From an uncultured Phenylobacterium sp. (GTDB lineage: Bacteria; Pseudomonadota; Alphaproteobacteria; Caulobacterales; Caulobacteraceae), in NCBI GenBank assembly GCA_945952175.1, contig CAMFHW010000042.1, positions 1 through 14,237 on the forward strand: a stretch of 14,237 bases of DNA. The letters are read 5' to 3'. The notes beneath the pieces are model-generated. The model saw only the letters and a program-made list of their open reading frames with translations. It had not been told where the DNA came from and made no database searches. The position numbers and the translations under genes are program-made. Shown piece by piece: positions 7,587-12,459 of this stretch; the stretch's first letter is position 1, and each line of letters opens with the position of its first letter.

Positions 7587-8090
7587 ATGAGCGACGCGAC
7601 GACCATGACCCGCCGGTCCGATGTGATCCAGGATTTCGCCCGCTCGGAACTGTTCGACCGAACCTTCCAGGAAGGCATGGACCTGGTCGAGCAGACCGCC
7701 GGCTACCTCGACGGCTCCGGCCGCCAGGAATCCAAGCTGCTGTCGCGCAACGCCGCCCTGGCCTATGCCGCCGAGAGCATGCGGCTGACCACGCGCCTGA
7801 TGCAGGTGGCCTCGTGGCTGCTGGTTCAGCGCGCCGTGCGCGAGGGCGACATGCCGGCCGAGAGCGCCTGCGACGACCGCTACCGGCTGAGCGGCGACGT
7901 GGCCGCGGAGACCCACGCCGCGTCGGAAGACCTGCCCAACGGCCTGCTGTCGCTTCTCGACCGCTCCGAGCGCCTGTTCGAACGCGTGCGCCACCTCGAC
8001 CGGCGCATGTATGTCGAGGACACCGAGATCGAGGTCCCGAACCCGGTGGCCTCGCAGCTCGACCGCCTGCGCTCCGCCTTCGGCGCCTGA
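7587..8090 (+). CDS. rcdA: RcdA, regulator of CtrA degradation (DUF1465)
   Basis: A 167-residue DUF1465 protein. In Caulobacter, RcdA is an adaptor that works with CpdR and PopA to deliver the cell-cycle regulator CtrA and other substrates to the ClpXP protease at the stalked pole. Recognition rests on the near-canonical core: MTRRSDVIQDFARSELF (7-23), then LSRNAALAYAAESMRLTTRL (52-71), MQVASWLLVQRAVREG (72-87) and LDRSERLFERVRHLDRRMY (124-142). These are the helices of the family's bundle. The C-terminal tail (143-167) is acidic then variable, as in relatives. The chosen ATG has only a weak upstream GAGACGAAC; the next in-frame ATG (7605, MTRRSD) has none. The reading frame is open upstream to 7170 without coding character. 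Candidate CtrA and sigma-54 sites precede it. Confidence 0.93.
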   Translation: MSDATTMTRRSDVIQDFARSELFDRTFQEGMDLVEQTAGYLDGSGRQESKLLSRNAALAYAAESMRLTTRLMQVASWLLVQRAVREGDMPAESACDDRYRLSGDVAAETHAASEDLPNGLLSLLDRSERLFERVRHLDRRMYVEDTEIEVPNPVASQLDRLRSAFGA

Positions 8091-8095
8091 TCGCC

Positions 8096-8233
8096 CTACA
8101 TTTTCGGCAGGTTCTCCGGGTCCTTGCCCGGATCGAGGTCCGGCGGCAGGTCCGGCGGCGGCGGCCGGTCGACCGGTTCGGGTCGCGGCTCCGCGCCAGG
8201 CGGTGGGGGATCGGCTTGTGGAATGTCGCTCAT
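8096..8233 (-). CDS. Proline-rich 45-aa microprotein
   Basis: A small open frame of 45 codons, ATG at 8233 and TAG at 8096. About 40% of residues are proline, in runs such as DPPPPGAEPRPEPVDRPPPP, with Asp/Glu between and an end PENLPKM. It is predicted disordered and acidic, with no membrane segment and no cysteine. The Shine-Dalgarno sequence is weak (CAGG about 9 bases upstream). It stops 5 bases from the rcdA stop in convergent orientation. Support comes from the exact fit to the gap, the clean ATG and stop, and a resemblance to short proline-rich hypotheticals I recall in Caulobacterales. GC-rich DNA also produces proline codons by chance, so conservation is the deciding test. Confidence 0.5.
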   Translation of the reverse strand: MSDIPQADPPPPGAEPRPEPVDRPPPPDLPPDLDPGKDPENLPKM

Positions 8234-8291
8234 GCGCGCCAACCTGGGCGTGAGGGCGGGTGTTCCTTGGCCCACGTCATTCGAACAAGGG

Positions 8292-8333
8292 GTGTCATCC
8301 CGGTCTTCGCCTGCAGCGAAACCGGAATGACAC
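8292..8333. repeat. Palindromic intergenic repeat (GTGTCAT...ATGACAC)
   Basis: Imperfect inverted repeat with arms GTGTCATCCCGGT (8292-8304) and ACCGGAATGACAC (8321-8333), one mismatch. It extends inward through TTCGC and GCGAA with a one-base bulge to a short loop CTGCA. It resembles the widespread dispersed REP-like repeats with TGTCATCCCGG ends seen in many proteobacterial genomes. It lies 17 bases beyond the stop of the minus-strand gene at 8351, where it could also stabilise or end that transcript. There is no T-tract. Confidence 0.75.
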
Positions 8334-8350
8334 GGAGAGTGAGACGCGGC

Positions 8351-8881
8351 CTAACCTCCCGCCACGCGGGCGTAGGCGGCCAGCGCGGCGGCGATCTGCG
8401 GGTTGGCAGGGGCCTCCTGGGGCGTGGCCTCCGACGTCTCGGCGCCGGCGAGGCGGGCCTGGGCTTCCGAAGACAGGGTGACGACGTCGGCGCGGCGTTC
8501 GGCGGCCTGCGGCGTCGCGGCCTGGAGGTCGGCCTGCAGCCGCGCGCGATAGTCCTTGGGCGGGGCCTGCCCCTGGAGGGCGGCGACGATCTTCTGGTCG
8601 GAGGCCGGTAGGTTGTCGAAGGCCTGCAGCATCCGCGCCTGGGGCTCGGGCGGCACGGCGTCGGGGCCGGCCCAGGCGGCGCGTGTGAAGGCGTTCAGGG
8701 TGTCCTGCGCCCGCTGCGCGAAGGGCATGTCGGTGAGGGCCTGGGCGAGTTCGGAACGCTCGGACGGCGCGGCGTCGCGCCAGCGCCCCATCAGCCCCTG
8801 GAAGGCTGCGAGCTGACGGTCGAGACCGGCGGAATCGTCAGTCGCGGCCGGGGCGGCCGCCGATAGTCTCGAAATCTGCAT
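8351..8881 (-). CDS. Hypothetical helical protein, 176 aa
   Basis: Not recognised. The 176-residue product is Ala/Gln-rich, has no signal peptide or membrane segment, and looks mostly alpha-helical. The N-terminus is MQISRLSAAAPAA. A central block LTDMPFAQRAQDTLNAFTRA (49-68) and MLQAFDNLPASDQKIVAALQ (84-103) has ordered amphipathic character. Near the C-terminus is DVVTLSSEAQARLAG (132-146), a DxVxLSxxA pattern also met in assorted export- or flagellum-associated small proteins; this is only a weak hint. ATG at 8881 has CGAGGCC a few bases upstream. The divergent small secreted protein gene starts 150 bases away. Codon use matches neighbouring genes (strong G/C third positions), which supports it being real. 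Confidence 0.72.
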   Translation of the reverse strand: MQISRLSAAAPAATDDSAGLDRQLAAFQGLMGRWRDAAPSERSELAQALTDMPFAQRAQDTLNAFTRAAWAGPDAVPPEPQARMLQAFDNLPASDQKIVAALQGQAPPKDYRARLQADLQAATPQAAERRADVVTLSSEAQARLAGAETSEATPQEAPANPQIAAALAAYARVAGG

Positions 8882-8939
8882 GGGGCCTCGCCGACGTCGC
8901 GATTCTGGCGCGGGGCGCTTGAATCCGGGGTGAAGAAAC

Positions 8940-8961
8940 GTGGCTTAAGACCATTAGCCAC
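8940..8961. promoter_or_regulatory. Inverted repeat in divergent intergenic region
   Basis: GTGGCT (8940-8945) and AGCCAC (8956-8961) form a perfect 6-bp dyad, with TAA and TT continuing it inward after one unpaired T. It lies midway between the divergent starts at 8881 and 9032, a usual place for a shared operator. TTAA and TTAG occur inside it but five bases apart, not the seven of a CtrA box. Confidence 0.3.
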
Positions 8962-9031
8962 GACGGAGGCGCGGGGACGGCGGCGTTGAACCTGGGCGGG
9001 CCGCTGAGGGCCCGTCCAACGGAGATCCACC

Positions 9032-9358
9032 ATGAGACTGCCTCTAATCACGCTCGCGGCGAGCCTCGCCCTGCTGGCCGCCGCACCAGCCCTGGCGGCC
9101 GCGCCGCCGCACAACATCAACGCCCGCGAGGAGAACCAGCAGGACCGCATCGCGGCCGGCGTGGACAGCGGTGCGCTGACCGCGGCGGAGACCGCCCGGC
9201 TCGAAGGCCGCGAAGCCTCGATCGACCGGCAGGAAGCCCGCATGCGGGCGCGCGACGCCGGCCATCTCACCGCCTATGACCGGCGCGTGCTCGAGCATCG
9301 CCTGAACGGAACCTCGCGCGCGATCCATCGCCAGAAGCACGACGGCCAGATCGGCTAG
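9032..9358 (+). CDS. Small secreted protein with two ~30-residue helical repeats
   Basis: A 108-residue exported protein of unknown function. Residues 1-23 are a signal peptide with likely cleavage after ALA. The mature part opens with NINAREENQQDRIAAGVDSG and contains two related units of about 30 residues, each starting with a G-x-LTA turn (G47-A-L-T-A and G77-H-L-T-A) followed by a charged helix with an LE-x-R core. It ends with IHRQKHDGQIG. I recall similar short proteins (RQ.NQ..RI..G..SG.LT..E pattern) as common secreted hypotheticals in proteobacteria. The turns lack the Asp-rich loop of an EF-hand, so calcium binding is not supported. The start is backed by GGAG upstream of the ATG. 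No cysteines. Confidence 0.8.
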   Translation: MRLPLITLAASLALLAAAPALAAAPPHNINAREENQQDRIAAGVDSGALTAAETARLEGREASIDRQEARMRARDAGHLTAYDRRVLEHRLNGTSRAIHRQKHDGQIG

Positions 9359-9364
9359 CCCGGT

Positions 9365-9395
9365 CCGGGGGGCCCTGACGGGAGGCCCTTTCCGG
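9365..9395 (+). terminator. Possible GC hairpin terminator after small secreted protein gene
   Basis: GGGCC (9370-9374) pairs with GGCCC (9384-9388), and outer CCGG blocks (9365-9368 and 9392-9395) can close it, with TTT between. It is 6-12 bases past the stop at 9358. Two further GC hairpins follow: GGCGGG/CCCGCC at 9401-9420, and CGGGG/CCCCG near 9425-9442. The T-run is short, so intrinsic termination is uncertain. Confidence 0.35.
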
Positions 9396-9449
9396 TCCCT
9401 GGCGGGCTGCGGAACCCGCCTCTACGGGGTGCGAACGCCCCGCCTCCGC

Positions 9450-9692
9450 ATTTTCCTGAAAATTATTTTGCACCCGGATTGAGTATTCGCTGCTCAATGA
9501 GCGCACACGCGTTTCCGGAAAACCCTTTCACATAAGTGGGTTAGATGCATTCAGATTTATGAAGATGGCTTAACCCAAACAAATTGATAAACCTAATTAA
9601 GATTTACTGATGAATTTGACGGGCAATTTACTCAAGTCACGCAGTATTCGGCCGACAACAACGCGGCCTCCGCATCATCTAAGGACTTGAGC
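9450..9692 (+). promoter_or_regulatory. AT-rich regulatory region upstream of the Flp pilin gene
   Basis: No gene was found here. Roughly 9455-9645 is visibly AT-rich against a very GC-rich background. It contains TTAA at 9570-9573 and 9597-9600, and an inverted pair TGGGTTA (9537-9543) and TAACCCA (9571-9577). The TAACCC motif resembles a CtrA half-site, but no full TTAA-N7-TTAA pair is present. A TTGACG hexamer at 9617-9622 could be a -35; no convincing -10 follows. The pilin Shine-Dalgarno sequence AAGGA is at 9681-9685. This has the look of a promoter with bound regulators. Confidence 0.45.
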
Positions 9693-9857
9693 ATGACGAA
9701 CTTCCTCAACCGCTTCGCCGCCGACGAGTCCGGCGCGACCGCGATCGAATATGGCCTGATCGCCGCCCTGATCGCCGTGGCCCTGATCGCGGCCATGAAC
9801 ACCCTGGGCGGCAAGATCGCCGGCACCTTCACCACCATCGGCAACAAGATGCCCTAA
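9693..9857 (+). CDS. Flp/Tad-type IVb pilin subunit
   Basis: A 54-residue Flp family pilin, the major subunit of Tad/Flp adhesive pili. It is inserted in the inner membrane, processed by a prepilin peptidase and assembled into a fibre. The leader MTNFLNRFAADESG ends at G14. The mature part starts A15-T-A-I-E19-Y20, with the Glu at +5 and Tyr at +6 typical of Flp pilins, followed by a hydrophobic helix GLIAALIAVALIAAMNTLGG. Length is normal for the family. AAGGA lies 7 bases before the ATG. It stands alone: none of the cpa/tad assembly genes is in the window. It is followed by a strong terminator, so it forms a single-gene unit. A symbol such as pilA or flp is not assigned because several paralogs may exist. 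Confidence 0.95.
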   Translation: MTNFLNRFAADESGATAIEYGLIAALIAVALIAAMNTLGGKIAGTFTTIGNKMP

Positions 9858-9863
9858 GGCTGC

Positions 9864-9882
9864 GGAGCCCGCCTCGGGCTCC
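9864..9882 (+). other. Small hairpin just after the pilin stop codon
   Basis: A perfect 7-bp stem GGAGCCC/GGGCTCC with a 5-base loop, 6 bases after the pilin stop and 12 bases before the main terminator. It could protect the 3' end of an abundant pilin mRNA; this role is inferred. Confidence 0.4.
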
Positions 9883-9894
9883 AGCCAAGCTACG

Positions 9895-9924
9895 AGCCCG
9901 CCGGGTCCGCCCGGCGGGCTTTTT
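9895..9924 (+). terminator. Intrinsic terminator of the pilin gene
   Basis: A perfect 11-bp stem AGCCCGCCGGG (9895-9905) with its complement (9910-9920), loop TCCG, followed directly by a T5 run (9920-9924). A textbook Rho-independent terminator, 37 bases past the pilin stop. Confidence 0.93.
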
Positions 9925-10009
9925 GCTGGCCGCTGCATCTGGTCGCAGCGCGCCCGATAACCCTGCCGCTTAAGGAAGCCTTGGGGGGCGTCGTGCGACA
10001 GGTGAGTAC

Positions 10010-10636
10010 ATGCGCGGCTTTTCCCCTTCGGCGCTCGCAGCGGCGGCGCTTCTGATCCTGACCCCGCAGGCTGCGGCCGCGGCGGATCTCGATCTCGACG
10101 TGCTGGCGGAGATGAACTGGGCCCGCGCCCATCCGGCGGAATACGCCCGCGAGCTGGCCGACCAGGCGCGCCGCTTCGACCCGCAGGACGACGCGACCAG
10201 CTTCGGCAACGAAGACCCGCAGGCGGTGCAGGAGGCGGTCGCCTTCCTCGAACGCCAAGCCCCGCTCCCCCCTCTGACCGGCGACGCGCGCCTGGCGGCG
10301 GCCGCAGCGATCCACACGCGCGAGCAGGGCCCGACCGGCCAGGTGGGCCACGGCGGGATCGGACTGGGCCAGAGACTGCAACGCGAGGGCCTGTATGCGG
10401 GCCTGGCGGCCGAGGACATCTCCTACGGCTATGACAGCCCCCGCGAGGTGGTGCGCCAGCTGATCGTCGATTCCGGCGTCGCCAATCGCGGCCACCGCGC
10501 GAACATCTTCGGCCGCGCCTATTCGGCCGCAGGCGTGAGCTGTGGCGGGCACAGCGTCTATGGCTCGATGTGCGTGATCGACTTCGCCGGCGCCATCATG
10601 GCGCGCAGCGAGACGACCCGCGAAGGCGACCGGTAG
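10010..10636 (+). CDS. Exported CAP (SCP/PR-1) domain protein
   Basis: A 208-residue secreted or periplasmic protein of the CAP superfamily (cysteine-rich secretory protein, antigen 5, PR-1). Bacterial members have no generally established activity. Residues 1-25 form an Ala-rich signal peptide. CAP motifs in order: a first helix MNWARAHPAEYARELA (35-50) with the N-x-x-R pair; H102 in IHTREQGPTGQVGHGG with H114; A134-E-D-I-S-Y-G140, equivalent to the GENI motif and keeping the glutamate E135; and the C-terminal signature VDSGVANRGHRANIF (153-167) with H162. H102, H114, E135 and H162 could form the usual CAP cavity site. C178 and C188 may make a disulfide. The start follows an AGGTGAG Shine-Dalgarno sequence. 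Neighbours suggest a single-gene unit. Confidence 0.92.
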   Translation: MRGFSPSALAAAALLILTPQAAAAADLDLDVLAEMNWARAHPAEYARELADQARRFDPQDDATSFGNEDPQAVQEAVAFLERQAPLPPLTGDARLAAAAAIHTREQGPTGQVGHGGIGLGQRLQREGLYAGLAAEDISYGYDSPREVVRQLIVDSGVANRGHRANIFGRAYSAAGVSCGGHSVYGSMCVIDFAGAIMARSETTREGDR

Positions 10637-10684
10637 CCGACGCGCGAAGCGCGGCGATCCGACCATGAGCGGCGCAGGCCAAGG

Positions 10685-10780
10685 TTCGTGTTTTTCGTGG
10701 TTCCAACCCGCGGCCTCGGCGCGGCGGCGGCGCCCGGAGATTCGAACCACGAAAAACACGAAAAACACGAACGTGGTTCG
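10685..10780. repeat. Intergenic repeat with CACGAAAAA units and 19-bp perfect inverted arms
   Basis: TTCGTGTTTTTCGTGGTTC (10685-10703) is repeated as an exact reverse complement at 10744-10762, separated by a 40-base GC-rich loop. The right arm continues as further ACGAAAAAC units to 10771. A second CGTGGTTCG at 10772-10780 can pair instead with CGAACCACG at 10743-10751, so two mutually exclusive hairpins are possible. Such CACGAAAAACACGAA tracts are familiar as dispersed intergenic repeats in diverse bacteria, where they give rise to spurious KNTKNT or HEKHE reading frames. It lies 49 bases beyond the CAP gene stop. Confidence 0.8.
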
Positions 10781-10833
10781 GAGAGGCCGCGCCTCTCTTG
10801 GATTGCGCTACGCGCGGGGTGAACCCTTCTCCG

Positions 10834-10939
10834 GACGTCATCGCCGGCCTTGGGCCGGCGACCCATATGCGTCTGAGGCTGAGGCGAATCCGCGGTCGCG
10901 GAGATCATGGGTGGCCGGGACAAGCCCGGCCGTGACGTC
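10834..10939. repeat. Nested palindromic repeat element (REP/MITE-like)
   Basis: A 106-bp element bounded by GACGTCA (10834-10840) and TGACGTC (10933-10939). Inside are two GC hairpins: 10842-10860, 8-bp stem with loop TTG; and 10913-10931, 7-bp stem GGCCGGG/CCCGGCC. Inside those is a further pair ACCCAT (10861-10866) and ATGGGT (10907-10912), then CCGCG/CGCGG at the centre (10890-10901). The halves with GGCCGGGACAAGCCCGGCC next to GTGACGTC resemble dispersed alphaproteobacterial intergenic repeats. It has no coding content. It ends 31 bases before the stop of the minus-strand desaturase-family gene, where it may affect that transcript's 3' end. Confidence 0.8.
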
Positions 10940-10970
10940 GGGGGGCTCACGCGTCAGGCGGGCGCGGCGA

Positions 10971-11996
10971 TCAGCTCTGCAAGACGCGGCTGCGGGGGCT
11001 GGCGGGGAGGAGCTTGGCGAGCGCGCCAGTGACCGGGGCGATGGCGACGCCGGCGAGGGTCTGATCCTCGGCGGTGGCCGGGGCGACGCCGAAGACGAGG
11101 CGTTCGCGGCGCTTGGCGGGCACGTGCAGGGTGCCGAACAGCCAGTCGAAGACCGCCAGGAAGGCGCCCAGGTTCCTGCCGTGGTGCGCCGGATCGTCGG
11201 AGTGGTGGATCTGATGGTGGGCGGGGCTGATCACCAGGCGGCCCAGCAGGCCGGTGAACGGGATCCAGAACCGGGTGTGCTGCAGGTGCATGAGCAGCAG
11301 GGTGAGCGCCAGCAGGACGACATTGTGGCCGGCGACCTCGAACGGGGCGACGGGACGGCCGAGCGCCCAGCCGACGAGGCCGTAGGTCCCGCCCATGACG
11401 ATCGCCAGGATGTTGTCGAGCTTGACCACCTCCAGCGGGTGGACCCGGAACTGGGTCATCGGGGTGAGGTGGGTCGCCGTGTGGTGGACCCGGTGGATCT
11501 CCCAGAAGATCGGGATGTTGTGGCTGGTGTAGTGGTCGATCCAGAAGCCCAGCTCGTAGGCCAGGAACAGGGCCAGCGTCATCAGCGCCATGCCGGCGCC
11601 TTCGCCGAGCGGGCTGGGCGCGGGGGTCCCGAAGGCGCGGACGAGCAGGCCGTGGGTCGCGGCGCCGACCCAATGATAGGACAGGAGCGCCCCGCCGAAG
11701 ACCGTGCCCGCCACAAGAAGGTTGAAGGCCATGAAGCCGAGATCGACGCGGGTCGAGGGCGCGCGGATCATGTCGCGGGGGAAGAGCGCACGCGCCAGGA
11801 CCTTCAGGCGGACCCGCCGGCGACCCGCGGGGCGGCGCAGCAACAGGGCCGCAAGCACCAGGACGAGCGCGACGCCCAGGGAGAGCAGCGAGACCGAGGA
11901 GGTGGGCGCCAGGAAGAGGTCGGAGAGGCCGACCCCGGTGTGGCGCAGGGCGAGGCCCAACGCGCCCAGCGGATCGGTCGTGACGGAAGGCGGCAT
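10971..11996 (-). CDS. Sterol desaturase / fatty-acid hydroxylase superfamily membrane protein
   Basis: A 341-residue integral membrane protein of the di-iron, O2-dependent fatty-acid hydroxylase/sterol desaturase family (PF04116 type); the lipid substrate is unknown. Hydrophobic helices are at about 35-53, 86-108, 133-153 and 225-240. The histidine clusters that would bind two irons are H155-x3-H159, H168-x2-H171-H172, and H260-H261-x2-H264-H265 with H271-H272 nearby. H176, H186 and H240 may add ligands. The context WEIHRVHHTATHLTPMTQFRVHP is characteristic of the family. The N-terminal 80 residues, with a basic RRPAGRRRVRLK stretch, precede the usual core. ATG at 11996 has only a weak ribosome binding site. 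Its start follows a CtrA-box-like sequence. Hydroxylation of a hopanoid, carotenoid or fatty acid are all possible. Confidence 0.9.
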   Translation of the reverse strand: MPPSVTTDPLGALGLALRHTGVGLSDLFLAPTSSVSLLSLGVALVLVLAALLLRRPAGRRRVRLKVLARALFPRDMIRAPSTRVDLGFMAFNLLVAGTVFGGALLSYHWVGAATHGLLVRAFGTPAPSPLGEGAGMALMTLALFLAYELGFWIDHYTSHNIPIFWEIHRVHHTATHLTPMTQFRVHPLEVVKLDNILAIVMGGTYGLVGWALGRPVAPFEVAGHNVVLLALTLLLMHLQHTRFWIPFTGLLGRLVISPAHHQIHHSDDPAHHGRNLGAFLAVFDWLFGTLHVPAKRRERLVFGVAPATAEDQTLAGVAIAPVTGALAKLLPASPRSRVLQS

Positions 11997-12038
11997 TCGG
12001 CTCGGATCCCTGAGGTCAGGAACCTAGGCCGTGCCTGT

Positions 12039-12053
12039 CTAAGGGCGCGTTAA
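12039..12053 (-). promoter_or_regulatory. CtrA-box-like site upstream of the desaturase-family gene
   Basis: On the minus strand TTAA (12053-12050), seven bases, then TTAG (12042-12039) match the CtrA consensus TTAA-N7-TTAA at seven of eight positions. It sits 43-57 bases upstream of the ATG at 11996, a suitable place for an activator near -35. TTAA is rare in this GC-rich window. No good -10 hexamer was identified downstream. A small dyad CCTGA-GG-TCAGG lies at 12009-12020. Confidence 0.35.
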
Positions 12054-12060
12054 ACGACGA

Positions 12061-12085
12061 ACGCCGCGGCTTGCGACCGCGGCGT
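12061..12085 (-). terminator. Probable terminator of rpmE
   Basis: Perfect 9-bp GC stem ACGCCGCGG (12061-12069) with its complement (12077-12085) and a 7-base loop. On the minus strand it is followed by TCGTCGTTTAA, moderately T-rich. It lies 38 bases beyond the rpmE stop. The downstream TTTAA belongs to the CtrA-like site of the next gene. Confidence 0.6.
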
Positions 12086-12123
12086 CCGGAATGTCGAGGC
12101 CGCGCCGGAGAGGCGCGCGCGCC

Positions 12124-12348
12124 TTACTTGCGCGTGAAGGCGCCGAACTTGGCGTTGAAGCGCGAGACGCGGCCGCCGCGGTCCAGCAGCTGCTGGTTGC
12201 CGCCGGTCCAGGCCGGATGCGTCTTCGGATCGATGTCGAGATTGAGGGTCGCGCCTTCCTTCCCGTAGGTCGAACGGGTCTGGTAGCTCGAGCCATCCGT
12301 CATCACCACGGTGATGAAGTGATAGTCGGGATGGGTGTCTTGTTTCAT
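12124..12348 (-). CDS. rpmE: Ribosomal protein bL31, zinc-free (C-minus) form
   Basis: A 74-residue large-subunit ribosomal protein L31, part of the bridge to the small subunit. The signature is MKQDTHPDYHFITVVMTDGS at the start, then LNLDIDPKTHPAWTGG (about 36-51) and the C-terminal RVSRFNAKFGAF. It has no cysteine, so it is the C-minus type that does not bind zinc through CxxC. The length fits the alphaproteobacterial form. ATG at 12348 is the family's usual start, although no Shine-Dalgarno sequence precedes it; instead a small hairpin touches the start codon. An in-frame extension upstream runs antisense through the ABC transporter gene and is not coding. It is divergent from the ABC exporter, with 111 bases between starts. 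Confidence 0.97.
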   Translation of the reverse strand: MKQDTHPDYHFITVVMTDGSSYQTRSTYGKEGATLNLDIDPKTHPAWTGGNQQLLDRGGRVSRFNAKFGAFTRK

Positions 12349-12349
12349 C

Positions 12350-12404
12350 TCGGAGGCATCCGACGTAAAGGAGCGGCCAGCGGCCCGCCGGATGGGCCGG
12401 CCGC
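12350..12404 (-). promoter_or_regulatory. Structured rpmE leader with two hairpins
   Basis: In the predicted leader RNA there is a strong hairpin at 12404-12373: GCGGCC/GGCCGC plus GGCCC/GGGCC, joined by a 3-base bulge, with a 7-base loop. A small one at 12363-12350, TCGGA-TGCC-TCCGA, ends two bases before the ATG's first base at 12348. No AGGAG-like ribosome binding site is visible. This is a plausible target for translational control, known for bL31 in E. coli but by a different leader. Confidence 0.4.
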
Positions 12405-12417
12405 AAACGGAGCGCCG

Positions 12418-12446
12418 CCTATACAGAAAAGGCGGTCCGAGAGCAA
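12418..12446 (-). promoter_or_regulatory. Sigma-70-type promoter of rpmE
   Basis: On the minus strand a -35 TTGCTC (12446-12441), a 17-base spacer and a -10 TATAGG (12423-12418). Transcription would start near 12411, giving a leader of about 63 bases. An inverted repeat CCGCCT/AGGCGG (12415-12420 and 12430-12435) covers the -10 and part of the spacer and could be an operator. The promoter lies 14-42 bases upstream of the divergent ABC gene start, so the two promoters must be close or overlap. Confidence 0.55.
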
Positions 12447-12459
12447 GGGCGTGAGTTAG

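Noticed and set aside
10558..10950. Several open frames crossing the repeat region, with KNTK- or FVFFV-like strings
   Set aside because: These come from the CACGAAAAA repeat and its reverse complement and are a known source of spurious gene calls.
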